A stretch of 64,000 bases of DNA from Batkoa obscura. Lineage: Eukaryota > Entomophthoromycota > Entomophthoromycetes > Entomophthorales > Batkoaceae. Both the position numbers and the translations under genes were made by a program. This document shows, piece after piece, positions 11,386 through 20,260 of the stretch. Positions within the stretch are counted from its first letter, which is position 1. Each line of letters opens with the position of its first letter. Under the pieces are notes generated by a model that was not told the DNA's origin, made no database searches, and worked only from the letters and a program-made list of their open reading frames with translations. The stretch covers positions 248,001 through 312,000 of the forward strand of contig JASVEC010000012.1 in the NCBI GenBank assembly GCA_030770535.1, written 5' to 3'.

Positions 11386-11522
11386 GATCATGTGTCAAAA
11401 TCCATCAAGTTAAGGTTAAAGTAGGTGGGGTCAGACTAGGTTAGGGTTAGGGTTAGGGTTGGGGTTGGTTTTACGTTTGTTTAATTTTTGGAATAAAATT
11501 CGATGGATTTTTACACATGATC
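11386..11522. mobile_element. 137-bp inverted-repeat element carrying telomere-like repeats
   Basis: The left end GATCATGTGTCAAAATCCAT (from 11386) is repeated in inverted orientation at the right end (11502-11522) with one mismatch over 21 bp. Between the arms lies a GT-rich core containing TTAGGG repeats. No coding capacity and no clear target duplication. It sits inside the lipase remnant. It could be a foldback or MITE-like insertion, or a scar from break repair that captured telomeric sequence. Confidence 0.65.
11437..11468 (+). repeat. Interstitial telomere-like repeat (TTAGGG)n
   Basis: Three perfect TTAGGG units followed by TTGGGG and a partial unit, preceded by TAGG. TTAGGG is the usual fungal telomere repeat. 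It is interstitial here because ordinary sequence and genes continue on both sides. Confidence 0.85.
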
Positions 11523-11925
11523 TGGTGTTAAGGTACATGATAACTTTTGTTCTCATTATTTAAGAAATTATTTTAAAGCTAGAGAAGTTCTGACAAAAAT
11601 ATTAGATAATCTAGAGTACAAGGATTATATTTTAAATATCACCGGGTATAGCTCAGGAGCGGCAGTGGGCACGATTTTGATACCAGATAAGATAAAGTCT
11701 ATGGAAGCTAAGTATAATAGTTGTCCGATCCAAGTGTTTGTTTGTGGTTCTCCAAGGCTTATAGTTTGTGGTTTTAAAAGTGTTTGCCAAGCTTTGGTAC
11801 TAAGATGTGAAGGTACAGTAGAACTAATGATATTATTTCTTATGTATCTAAAATGGGATTTGGGTATACGTACGTGTTACCAGAAACTTGTCATAAAAAG
11901 ATTAACAATATAATGGAGATTATTT

Positions 11926-12700
11926 TTTATAATTAAAGCTTTGACGATGATTCAAAATGTGGCATCAGCCAGTAACCAGATTTCCTTTTAGGTTTCATAT
12001 CTTTATATTTGATTAATTGGTCCCCATACCTCCTTATTATTAATTTCATTAAAATTCGGACTTTATGGTTGTGTATAAAAGTCTAGAATTATTCCCAGTC
12101 TAATAAATATAACCTACTATTAAATTCTATGATTATGATAGTTATTGGCTTTGGCTTAGTGCTGATTCAATCTTTAATCTATAGTACAATAAATATTATT
12201 TAGATCTAGTACCCTAAAATGCATATAAAATGATTCAAAACAAACATGGATGTTATAACTATTGGGGTATGATTCTACCTGAAACTTTAAAAGTTACTTT
12301 CACTTAAAATTGATTACTTTAGTATGAAGCTTTGATTTTCAATTTATGTAATCTTTCGAGAAGTTCAAACGTTGTAGTCCCTTGATGAATTCGGTTCCAT
12401 ATTTTTATATACTCATAATAATTAGCAACTTATATGATGTTTTTGTCTTTATATAGAAAATACAATAGCACCTTTTTTATTTTGGCATTTATCATATAGC
12501 TTCTTTAAAATATATAGTGTACAAAGAATGGACAACTAAATGAAACCAAACACATTCCGATGTTCTTGATAAATAACGATACTCTTGAATTGTGGCCCAT
12601 TTTTATCTGTTTATGGCCTAAGTCCACAAACTAATCATCAACATTGACTTATCCCAAATCCTAACAACCATTAGTATATCTTGTTTGTATGCTAAGGATC
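11926..12700. other. Intergenic region
   Basis: About 0.8 kb of AT-rich DNA between the lipase remnant and repeat copy B. No gene, RNA or repeat recognised. Confidence 0.45.
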
Positions 12701-12800
12701 TGGGGATGTATTTTTGTATTTAAGAATTTACAAACAATTTTTCCACTCAAATAGCGTTTAAAAGATGGAAAAAGTGATGAAGTAAAAAAAAATACCTCCA
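12701..12800 (+). mobile_element. MITE-like inverted-repeat element, copy B
   Basis: Exactly 100 bp from TGGGGATGTATTTTTG to ATACCTCCA, with the family interior. It is flanked by ATCT on both sides, which supports a 4-bp target duplication, because here the duplicated base differs from that in other copies. Confidence 0.78.
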
Positions 12801-13863
12801 TCTATTTCCTAAAATACGATTATAAAGTTTTGTCCATACCATGTAATACTAGACTAATAAACAAAGCACAATCTATTATAGTTCTTGATACCGTAGTATT
12901 AGATTTAAAAGTAAATCTAGTGATCAGAAGTGACAAGATTGTTATTAAAATTACCGCATTAGTAGAATTCTCCATCACGGAAAAATAGATACGAAGTAAA
13001 AGTTAAATTGACTTTGAAAGTTATACATATATTTAAATTAAAAGCTTGAATTTCCCATAAAGCTTTTAAAGTCTTATCATACTTTTTCTTAATGGAGTAT
13101 AATATATTAATTTTTAGTATAAATAACTATCACTTTATTTTCGATACATTCACTTAGTGACTACTATTAGGCAAATCCTTGCTAATACCTCGTTGTGGAA
13201 AGCCCCGTGTTTCTGTATGATGAGATGATTAATATATTAGCAGTTTGTGAAAAACTCGGGTTCCTCGACTGAAACGTAATGGTAATAAGTTATTCAAATG
13301 AAATTCAGTTGTATAGCCGGGTTCGTTAATTATTAGCCTATTTTAAGGCTTGCCGAAGTTGAGTACAATTAAATATCATTTTTATGGTGTAAGCAAAACA
13401 GGAATTTCAAGCGGAGGTCGGTTCAACTTAAAAAGCGATTAGGAAATACAAAAATTAACTATTTATTATTTATAAAGCTTGTTTTTATTCTAAAGTCAAA
13501 TATTAAATAAAGCTATTGGTTTAAAAAATAAAATAAAAACTGCTAGCCCGATACTGAATCTATAACCATAAACCTTAGAATAAAGTTCGCGGTTTAAAAA
13601 CAAGTTTTTGGACTTTGATTCAAATATAAAGAAAGGTAGATCAGAAATGGAAGTTTAAAGCTTGCTTGATTAAGAGTCTCAAAATAGTGTAAATAGCGAA
13701 TAAGTGACTGTTGATAGTATTTTATTAAATTGGAATTATGGGGAACTGCTGATAGAACGCACTTTCCAAATAAAGAAAGTGTCTAGTCATAACGATATTT
13801 ATAGGAAATATTGGAGTAAAGTTATATAAATAGGCTTCAAGATAGCCGAAACAAAAAAATAAA
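12801..13863. promoter_or_regulatory. Upstream region of short Zn2Cys6 gene, with TATA box
   Basis: About 1 kb of noncoding DNA. A TATA-like element (TTATATAAATAGG) lies at about 13821-13833, roughly 30-40 bp before the start codon. A perfect 7-bp stem (CACTTTC...GAAAGTG, about 13760-13781) lies about 80 bp upstream. The rest holds nothing I can name. Confidence 0.45.
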
Positions 13864-14361
13864 ATGGGTGATAAACATTGCATTCAAGCTTGTGATTACT
13901 GTAAGTTAAGGAGACGAAGGTGTATTAAGATGGGGTTGAAATGCCAACATTGTATAGATGAAGCAAAAGAATGCACTTATTTTAAAAAAAATAACAAACG
14001 GGGGAGAATAGGTAGCAGATTCAAAGCTAAAATCCATGAATTGGAAAACAGTCATTCCACTGATGGAGAAAATAGATTCATCAACTTTGATGTTAGTAAT
14101 ATCCATCTTTTATACGAGCAAGATGAAGAATTTAAAGATAAAAATATATCTAAAGAATTTACAACACCAATTATAGCTTCAAATGTAACATTACCAATAA
14201 ATGTTGTTCTTTACTCATCCCCTTTATCTGCGCCGCAAGTTGCTAGTAACGTTTTTCCTCTCTGTAATAATTTCTCATATTTTATGGATGGCTATTCTTT
14301 GGAATATTCTAATGTAAATTTTTGTGCTGTTCCTCCTTCTTATGGCTCATACTGGCCTTGA
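13864..14361 (+). CDS. Short Zn2Cys6 zinc-cluster protein, paralogue 1
   Basis: Single-exon, 165 aa. Cys at 10, 13, 20, 27, 30 and 37 form a zinc binuclear cluster with a strongly basic KLRRRR linker, so DNA binding is likely. It is followed by the basic NNKRGR patch and a conserved FINFDVSNIHLLY motif (72-84) that recurs in the paralogue at 31793. The C-terminal half is rich in Ser, Asn, Pro and Tyr and has no middle homology region. At 165 residues it is far shorter than typical fungal zinc-cluster activators. It may be a small activator, a repressor or a dimerisation partner; its targets are unknown. The clean TATA box upstream suggests an active gene. Confidence 0.8.
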   Translation: MGDKHCIQACDYCKLRRRRCIKMGLKCQHCIDEAKECTYFKKNNKRGRIGSRFKAKIHELENSHSTDGENRFINFDVSNIHLLYEQDEEFKDKNISKEFTTPIIASNVTLPINVVLYSSPLSAPQVASNVFPLCNNFSYFMDGYSLEYSNVNFCAVPPSYGSYWP

Positions 14362-15334
14362 GTGCTATATAACTAATAAATAACTTATAACTTTACCATA
14401 TTTTTAATAATTGTCTCATTGAATTTTCCTTATATATAGTTTTAATTTATTATCATTATTAATGTATTCGTGGCTTTGATTTATTATTATACTCTTGATT
14501 CTAATCAACGTTTAAAGGTTATAGTTAATACTTATTATGCCTGGCGTCTAATTTGATAATAAATATTTGCTAACTTCGCGTTCAATACTATCCAAGCATG
14601 AAGTGTTAATTAATAGGATACTAACCAGGCAATTGGCTATAGTTTATTGGGTAAAAAGATAGCCTATTTGTATTATTTATTTATTTTATTAAGATTTATT
14701 GCAGTTTACTATTTAAGTCAATTATTCCCTTTGGGAATTAGCGATGATAATAAAACGAAATAAAGCTTAATGATTTCAAATTGTTAGCTTTAATGTCAAT
14801 ACACACAGCTCTCTGTGACGTTATGGTTTAGTTAGTGAAATCGACACTATCCTTATATACTTTGATGGTTTCTCTTCAAAGCGTACCATTGTTAGTATTA
14901 TAGTACCAATCTATAGATATTAACTATTTACATTACTAAAATTTAAAGCTTTATAACATTAAATTCATTTAATTAAACTTGATTAAAATAACAAAATAAT
15001 ACATTTCCATGAATGTAAGAGTCAATAGTTAAAATGAAAATATTGTTTCTAAAAGTAACTTTTAAAAGCTAAACTCTACCTTGGTTTAAAGGATAATAAT
15101 AATAAAAATTAAACTCTTTAGAACAAATGCTCGGATTTTCAAAAGTAATAACCTAAATTTGGAATTAAAGTGGCACCAATTTAAAGAGTAGTTATAATAA
15201 CATTTTATTTAAAAATAATACTCTTTTACATAATAATAGCTTGACTAACTTTTAGTGAATCAAGAGTTAAAATATAAATTAATAAATATTTTACTTAAAA
15301 TCAACTATTTAAGCTTTAAAATAACAATACTATA
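14362..15334. other. Intergenic region
   Basis: About 1 kb, AT-rich, with no supported gene. A short palindrome (ATTCCCTTTGGGAAT) lies near 14723-14737. Confidence 0.4.
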
Positions 15335-15371
15335 TGGGGATGTATTTTTCTGTTTAAGGATTTTACTAAGC
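15335..15371 (+). mobile_element. MITE-like element, truncated copy C
   Basis: Only the left end of the family is present (TGGGGATGTATTTTTCTG through TTTTACTAAG), after which similarity is lost. Confidence 0.6.
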
Positions 15372-16500
15372 ATATATGTCTTTTTGGTTTCCTTTTCTAT
15401 CTATTTTTATACAACGAAAAAGCTAGATAACACTTTCATTCCAATGTATCTTCTGATGGCTTTGAATAACTTCTCTTGACATTTCCTTCCTTCTTACTCT
15501 CACCCTAACCTTTATCATAGTAACGAGATATTGGTAATTCGTTACACACATACAAATTATCTTCTAACAATCAAAGTGCTATTTCTGTTTCGGCAATAAA
15601 ACATTTTTAAAAAAGGTGCACTTTGCCTCGCACTTGGGCAGAGCTGTACAAACTAGATTGCTTAGAAATTAAGTATAACTTAAATCAAAAGCCGAATAAA
15701 CTAGAATTAGACGGTTTCTTACTTTTTAGATAGTTCCTCCTTATTACTCCCCTACTACTCCTCATCCATTAATCCATTAATCTAAACAGATTAAATTTCA
15801 AACAATTTTTATCTTTACCAATAAAACACTTGGAAGCTTCGCTCCTTTGAGGTTTTTAAAGAAGTTAATCTCAATTTACAACTGTTTAAGTTCAAATGTG
15901 TGCTAGCCAACCATTTATTTGATAATATGAATTTATTAAGCTTTGATCAGCATGACAATACAAATTAGTAGTTATAAAAATGACAGCTACACGTATTACA
16001 TTTGAATTTAAATAATAGGTATCTTAATAAATATTGTAATAAACATGCTCTCAAGCTTATAATAAAAAAAAAGGGTACATTATTAGTAAAAATTCAAAAT
16101 AAGACAAATATTAAAATATTAAGTTACATTACAGCATTAACAATTTAAGTACTTTGTATCAACCTTAAATATAATGATATACCGTAAAGATCATAGTCTA
16201 ATCTTTATACTTTTTAACCTTAAGTTTATCAGTTTTAAATATTTTATCATATAAATTTAATTTTATGCCAACATTGTATAGCATGGTAATATAATTTTTC
16301 ACTTAAATGATTTATTTAACTTTTAAAGAACTAACAAGCCATTAAATAGCTTATTCCTAAAAAAAGAGGTATTTATTAAAGAAAAGATAAAAGATGAAGG
16401 GAAAGGTAGAGTTGTAGTGTAGTAGAATGTTAATATTTAAATAATAATAATTTTTTCTCACATGAAAATATATCAAAAAAAAAGTTAAATTGAAACCAAG
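15372..16500. other. Intergenic region
   Basis: About 1.1 kb without a supported gene. The segment 15480-15780 is less AT-rich but reads through stops in all frames. Nothing else recognised. Confidence 0.4.
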
Positions 16501-17043
16501 TTTTAGACACTAACCAATAAAACCCGAGTATTTAAGTTGGTAAAGTTATATTAAAGTTGATTGACTTTATTTAGACAAGCATAACAGTGTTTGAAACATG
16601 CTAATTAAATATACAAGTTTTAATTGGATAAAGAAAACTGACTTTGACGACTATACCAATCACAGGACAACTCTTCTGAATTGCGAGGTTTTATTGGCTA
16701 ATCCTTCAAAGCGACTCTGCCAATCACTTTTAAACAATTATTTTTGGGAAGAAATTATGACTTTTTAACATATAATCACATTTAATTTGTGGATTTTAAG
16801 GAGTTTTTTGGCATTAAATGTTATTTTATTAGTAGATTAAAATCAGATTATTAAAATTCAATATAATTAATTTGCCCATTTTTTCAAATCTTTCCTTATT
16901 TTAAAGCTGCAAAATTAGGGGGTGCTTAGCTATAAAAGATTTTATTTTATTTTTTTATTCAAAGTTTAATTTCAATCTAGTAATTTACTGTTTATTAGCA
17001 TTTTTGTCTTTAAGCGCCACTTTAATAAACACTTGGTTCGAAG
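16501..17043 (+). promoter_or_regulatory. Promoter of the LisH regulator with several CCAAT boxes
   Basis: CCAAT at 16656-16660 and 16720-16724 and an inverted ATTGG at 16693-16697 lie within 70 bp, about 320-390 bp before the start codon. A further CCAAT lies near 16514. Such clustering is typical of sites for the CCAAT-binding HAP/NF-Y complex. A pyrimidine-rich stretch precedes the start codon. Confidence 0.5.
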
Positions 17044-18894
17044 ATGAAAACTTACACAAATCCTATTCCGCTTATTGAGGACCCAGACAAGGCACTTGCC
17101 ACCTTTATATATGATTATCTCATCAAAAAAAACCATGTGAGTGCCGCAGCTGCTTTTATTGTCGAAGCACAGATTGCTGCTAAAGAAGTTGCTGAGGGCG
17201 GTGTTATCTTTTTACAAGATTGGTTCGAGCCTTTTTGGGTTATGTATCTTGATAGTCGTACCCAGACTGATAATAAAGACGTAAGAGTGAGGAAACTGGT
17301 TGATGATATTTTATCAAACGAGCCTTCAATTGAAAAACTTAAAGCCAATAAGGTCAAAGATGAATTTCCTAACGGCGGAAATGACCTTACTCACCAACAA
17401 GCTCCTTCCAAGCAGCAAAATGGTAGACCTGATCAACAAATTGTCAAGGATGAACAAGGCTATACAATTCCTCAAAACCCTCCTCCAGGTGCCACACCAA
17501 AAAATGGTAATGCTAATAAGACACCAAGAAATCCTCAAGGATCAGCTACCCCATCAACTCAAAACAATGTTGGGACTCCAGCTCGTCCTCAAACTATCTC
17601 AATCCCACCTAATAATTTTCCAATTCAAGCTTGGCCAGGTAATGGCCCTAATGGACCAGGAGCGAGTCAAAATGGTCCACCTCACCCTAATCAAAATCCA
17701 ATGGGAACTCCCGGACAAAACATGCCAAATAACCTACAAGTAATGCAAGGCACTCCACAAGTAATGCAACCCAATCAAGGTAATCCACAAATGATGCAAC
17801 CAAACCAAGGTAATCCACAAATGATGCAACCAAACCAAGTTAACCCAGCCTTATTGGCAAACATGTCCCGTCCCAATACTATGATGGCGAATAATCCTGC
17901 TTTGATGCGTAATCTTCAAGGACAGATGCATGCTTTTCAACAGCAACAATTTGTAGCCCAACAAAACTTTCAACGTCAAATTGGAATCAACAGCAACGGA
18001 CAGCTTATGGTTAATCCAAGGATGATGCGCCCTTATGCTCAAGGTAATCAAAACATGCAAACTCGTAACAATATGCAAATTCAGCAAGCTGCTTTTGTAG
18101 AGCATCATAAACAGGCTCAAGCAATGAAAGCCCAAAATTCTCAAAATACTCCTGGGCAAGGGCCCAATTCTGCTTCAGCCCCAATAGACCCCAATCAAAT
18201 GTCTAGTCTCCAGCAAATGCAACAAATGAACGCTTTAATGCAACAAAACATGATGCATCAGGCAATGCAACAGCAGGGTATGAGTCAACAACAGGTCATG
18301 CAGCATCAGCAGATGAATCAGGCAATGCAGCAACATATGGGGCCAAATGGAATGCAAAACCCTATGCAACAAGGTAATATGACTTTCAATCCAAATCAAA
18401 GCCAAGCCCCAAATCAAGGCTCAAACCAAGCCTCAAATCAAACCCAGGCTAAAATTAGCGCCACTCCTCAAGTTCAAATGCAATCACAATCAGGGGATAC
18501 TAACAAGATTGTGGATTTGGATAGCAATAGCATTAACTTTGAAAGTATGTTTATGGAGCTTAATACAAACACTCCAAATGGTGGTAACCAAGGTAATACT
18601 ACTAGTATTCATGCAACCCCACAACAAATCCAACCACGTACTAGTGATAAAAAAGCTTCACCACCAACTAGCAATGGATCTAAAGTCGACAAAGTATCAT
18701 TTGAGTCGTATATTAATGATGGGGACTATACTTTTAATTTTGATAATGCTCTTTCAGGTCTTGAGGCCCACACTAGTCCTCCAAAAACATCTGGGATCTC
18801 AGCGGCCTCTGGTCTTAATGAAGATGATCTCACTGGTTCCCTTGAATCTATTATGGGAATGGACCCATTTGGACATTCTGAGTATTTTTCATAA
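17044..18894 (+). CDS. LisH-domain, Gln/Asn-rich transcriptional regulator (Flo8/Som1/SSBP-like)
   Basis: Single-exon, 616 aa. An N-terminal LisH dimerisation motif at about 18-45 (ALATFIYDYLIKKNHVSAAA) is followed by FLQDWFEPFWVMY (56-68), the arrangement found in fungal Flo8/Som1 and in plant and animal LEUNIG/SSBP co-regulators. Flo8/Som1 act below cAMP-PKA in the control of adhesion, filamentation and development. The middle (about 115-500) is low-complexity Gln/Asn/Pro/Met-rich, probably disordered and activating, and contains tandem 30-bp repeats at 17778-17837 (NPQMMQPNQG units). The C-terminus (about 545-616) regains complexity with SFESYINDGDYTFNFDNALSG and an acidic Phe-rich end resembling an activation domain. 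The exact orthologue cannot be fixed from the LisH region alone. Confidence 0.8.
   Translation: MKTYTNPIPLIEDPDKALATFIYDYLIKKNHVSAAAAFIVEAQIAAKEVAEGGVIFLQDWFEPFWVMYLDSRTQTDNKDVRVRKLVDDILSNEPSIEKLKANKVKDEFPNGGNDLTHQQAPSKQQNGRPDQQIVKDEQGYTIPQNPPPGATPKNGNANKTPRNPQGSATPSTQNNVGTPARPQTISIPPNNFPIQAWPGNGPNGPGASQNGPPHPNQNPMGTPGQNMPNNLQVMQGTPQVMQPNQGNPQMMQPNQGNPQMMQPNQVNPALLANMSRPNTMMANNPALMRNLQGQMHAFQQQQFVAQQNFQRQIGINSNGQLMVNPRMMRPYAQGNQNMQTRNNMQIQQAAFVEHHKQAQAMKAQNSQNTPGQGPNSASAPIDPNQMSSLQQMQQMNALMQQNMMHQAMQQQGMSQQQVMQHQQMNQAMQQHMGPNGMQNPMQQGNMTFNPNQSQAPNQGSNQASNQTQAKISATPQVQMQSQSGDTNKIVDLDSNSINFESMFMELNTNTPNGGNQGNTTSIHATPQQIQPRTSDKKASPPTSNGSKVDKVSFESYINDGDYTFNFDNALSGLEAHTSPPKTSGISAASGLNEDDLTGSLESIMGMDPFGHSEYFS
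17778..17837 (+). repeat. Two tandem 30-bp coding repeats
   Basis: Two identical 30-bp units starting GGTAATCCACAAATGATGCA lie in the Gln-rich region of the LisH protein, preceded by a diverged unit. They add 10 residues each without shifting the frame. Confidence 0.8.
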
Positions 18895-20260
18895 ATCATA
18901 AAAATAATCCAATGTAATATTCAACTATCAATTTGATCTATATATGTCTATTTGGCTTCAACATCCCCAGCTATAAAATTTATGGCTCTATTCATTTAAT
19001 CTTATATATTTAAGGTCATTCTTAGTTTATTGAACTTTTAATTTAATTTCTTAATTTTTATTAAAGGCTCAAGCTTTAATAAATTTGTTAGTTTTTATTT
19101 TTGATTTCACTATATTATTAAAAGACTCATTTTATTTATGGTAAATTTTTACTTGTGCTTTATTAAAAGAGTGGTAAATTTAACTAACAATAATTTTGTG
19201 GCTCTAAAATAGAACTTACTTTTACAAAATTTGATTTTATTGGAGGGATAAAAAGCAAGCTTGCGTAATCAAATATTAATTAAAGTGAAATAAATTATAA
19301 CTAAACCAGCTTAAATTAGTTGAATAGCCTCTAATAAGTACATTTAAGTATTTACCAAATTTATATATAGTGTTTTAAATAAATGTTATAAATAATCGAT
19401 CGTACATTAAATAAGTAATATTTTATTCAATTTAAAGATTTAAGAATTAAAATCATTTTAATATAGCAGTAATGAAACTAAATAAGTTTAAAGGATGCTT
19501 TATATGCTTGTTCTAACAAAATTGATCTTGGTAAAAAAGTATTCTCATTCAAAATATTCCTTTTAATCCATGAACTAATTTCAAAGTAAGATTTAAGTTG
19601 AGTTGTTGATTTAGATTTTAATTTAATGATATAAAAGGTTAGTTTTATCAAAAAACATTTTGATAAGATGCCAAATGAATGAATGAATTAATATTTACAA
19701 TTTTAAATTTATTTTCGATGTTATCTTCATTTCTAACCCTTTGGGTAGCAAGTTTTCAAAAAAACTCTGACCCAATCAAACAGAGTTTTTTAATTAATCT
19801 TTTTATTATTGAAGCAGACTTTTTGCCCAACTAAGGCCAAGTTAAGTGGTGAGTCTAGCTTGTCATGGTTTTATTTTGATCTGAAAATTTTATGCAAGCT
19901 TAATTCGTTTTTGGTCTCAAAGGCTTAAGTTGTTATTTCTGAATGTACTTTTCAAATCTCGGAAGAGCCAATCAGATTCCATATTAATTTACTCTGGTGT
20001 AAGAACAATATAAATCAAGGAAAATAAAATAAGGTAAGGTGATGGAAGAAAAAATAAACTATCTTTTTTAGACTAGATGTAATCTTTTTTAAAGTTAATT
20101 TTTAGGGAACAATTCACTATTGAGATAATTAAAGTTAAATTATAGTTGGATATACGAATTAAATAAATATTTAAAAATGTCAAAAATTAAATGATTTCAT
20201 TCGACTTTTATTTATAATTTACCATTTAAGATAATTTCCAGAGTAACTTATAGGTTTCAA
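18895..20260. other. Intergenic region between convergent genes, with a perfect hairpin
   Basis: About 1.4 kb holding the 3' ends of the LisH gene and MSH1. The only structure seen is an 11-bp perfect inverted repeat at 19759-19791 (AAAAAACTCTG...CAGAGTTTTTT) with an 11-nt loop containing CCCAAT. Confidence 0.45.

Larger units (their letters stand above)
11237..11925 (+). pseudogene. Broken secreted class-3 lipase gene
   Basis: The 5' part starts at an ATG (11237) and encodes a signal-peptide-like N-terminus (MGFHLNLLVLNTLILFIL) followed by about 30 residues. A 137-bp inverted-repeat element (11386-11522) then interrupts it. After the element the reading resumes with lipase_3 landmarks: GVKVHDNF (family K-V-H-x-G-F), ITGYSSGAAV with a GxSxG nucleophile elbow, and VFVCGSPRL (family F-G-S-P-R). 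The downstream acid-residue segment TNDIISYV and GFGYTYVLPE is in a different frame, so there is at least one frameshift near 11830. About 100 residues expected between the signal region and KVHxxF, including the oxyanion strand, are missing. This is a decayed host gene, not a functional enzyme. Confidence 0.65.

Noticed and set aside
11437-11468. TTAGGG tract as a real chromosome end
   Set aside because: Sequence and genes continue normally on both sides, so it is interstitial.
15255-15479. Open frame with hydrophobic product
   Set aside because: It runs through the truncated repeat copy C and has no supporting feature.
17300-18901. Other long frames within the LisH gene
   Set aside because: They are out-of-frame readings of Gln/Asn-rich codons; only the LisH frame has domain evidence.
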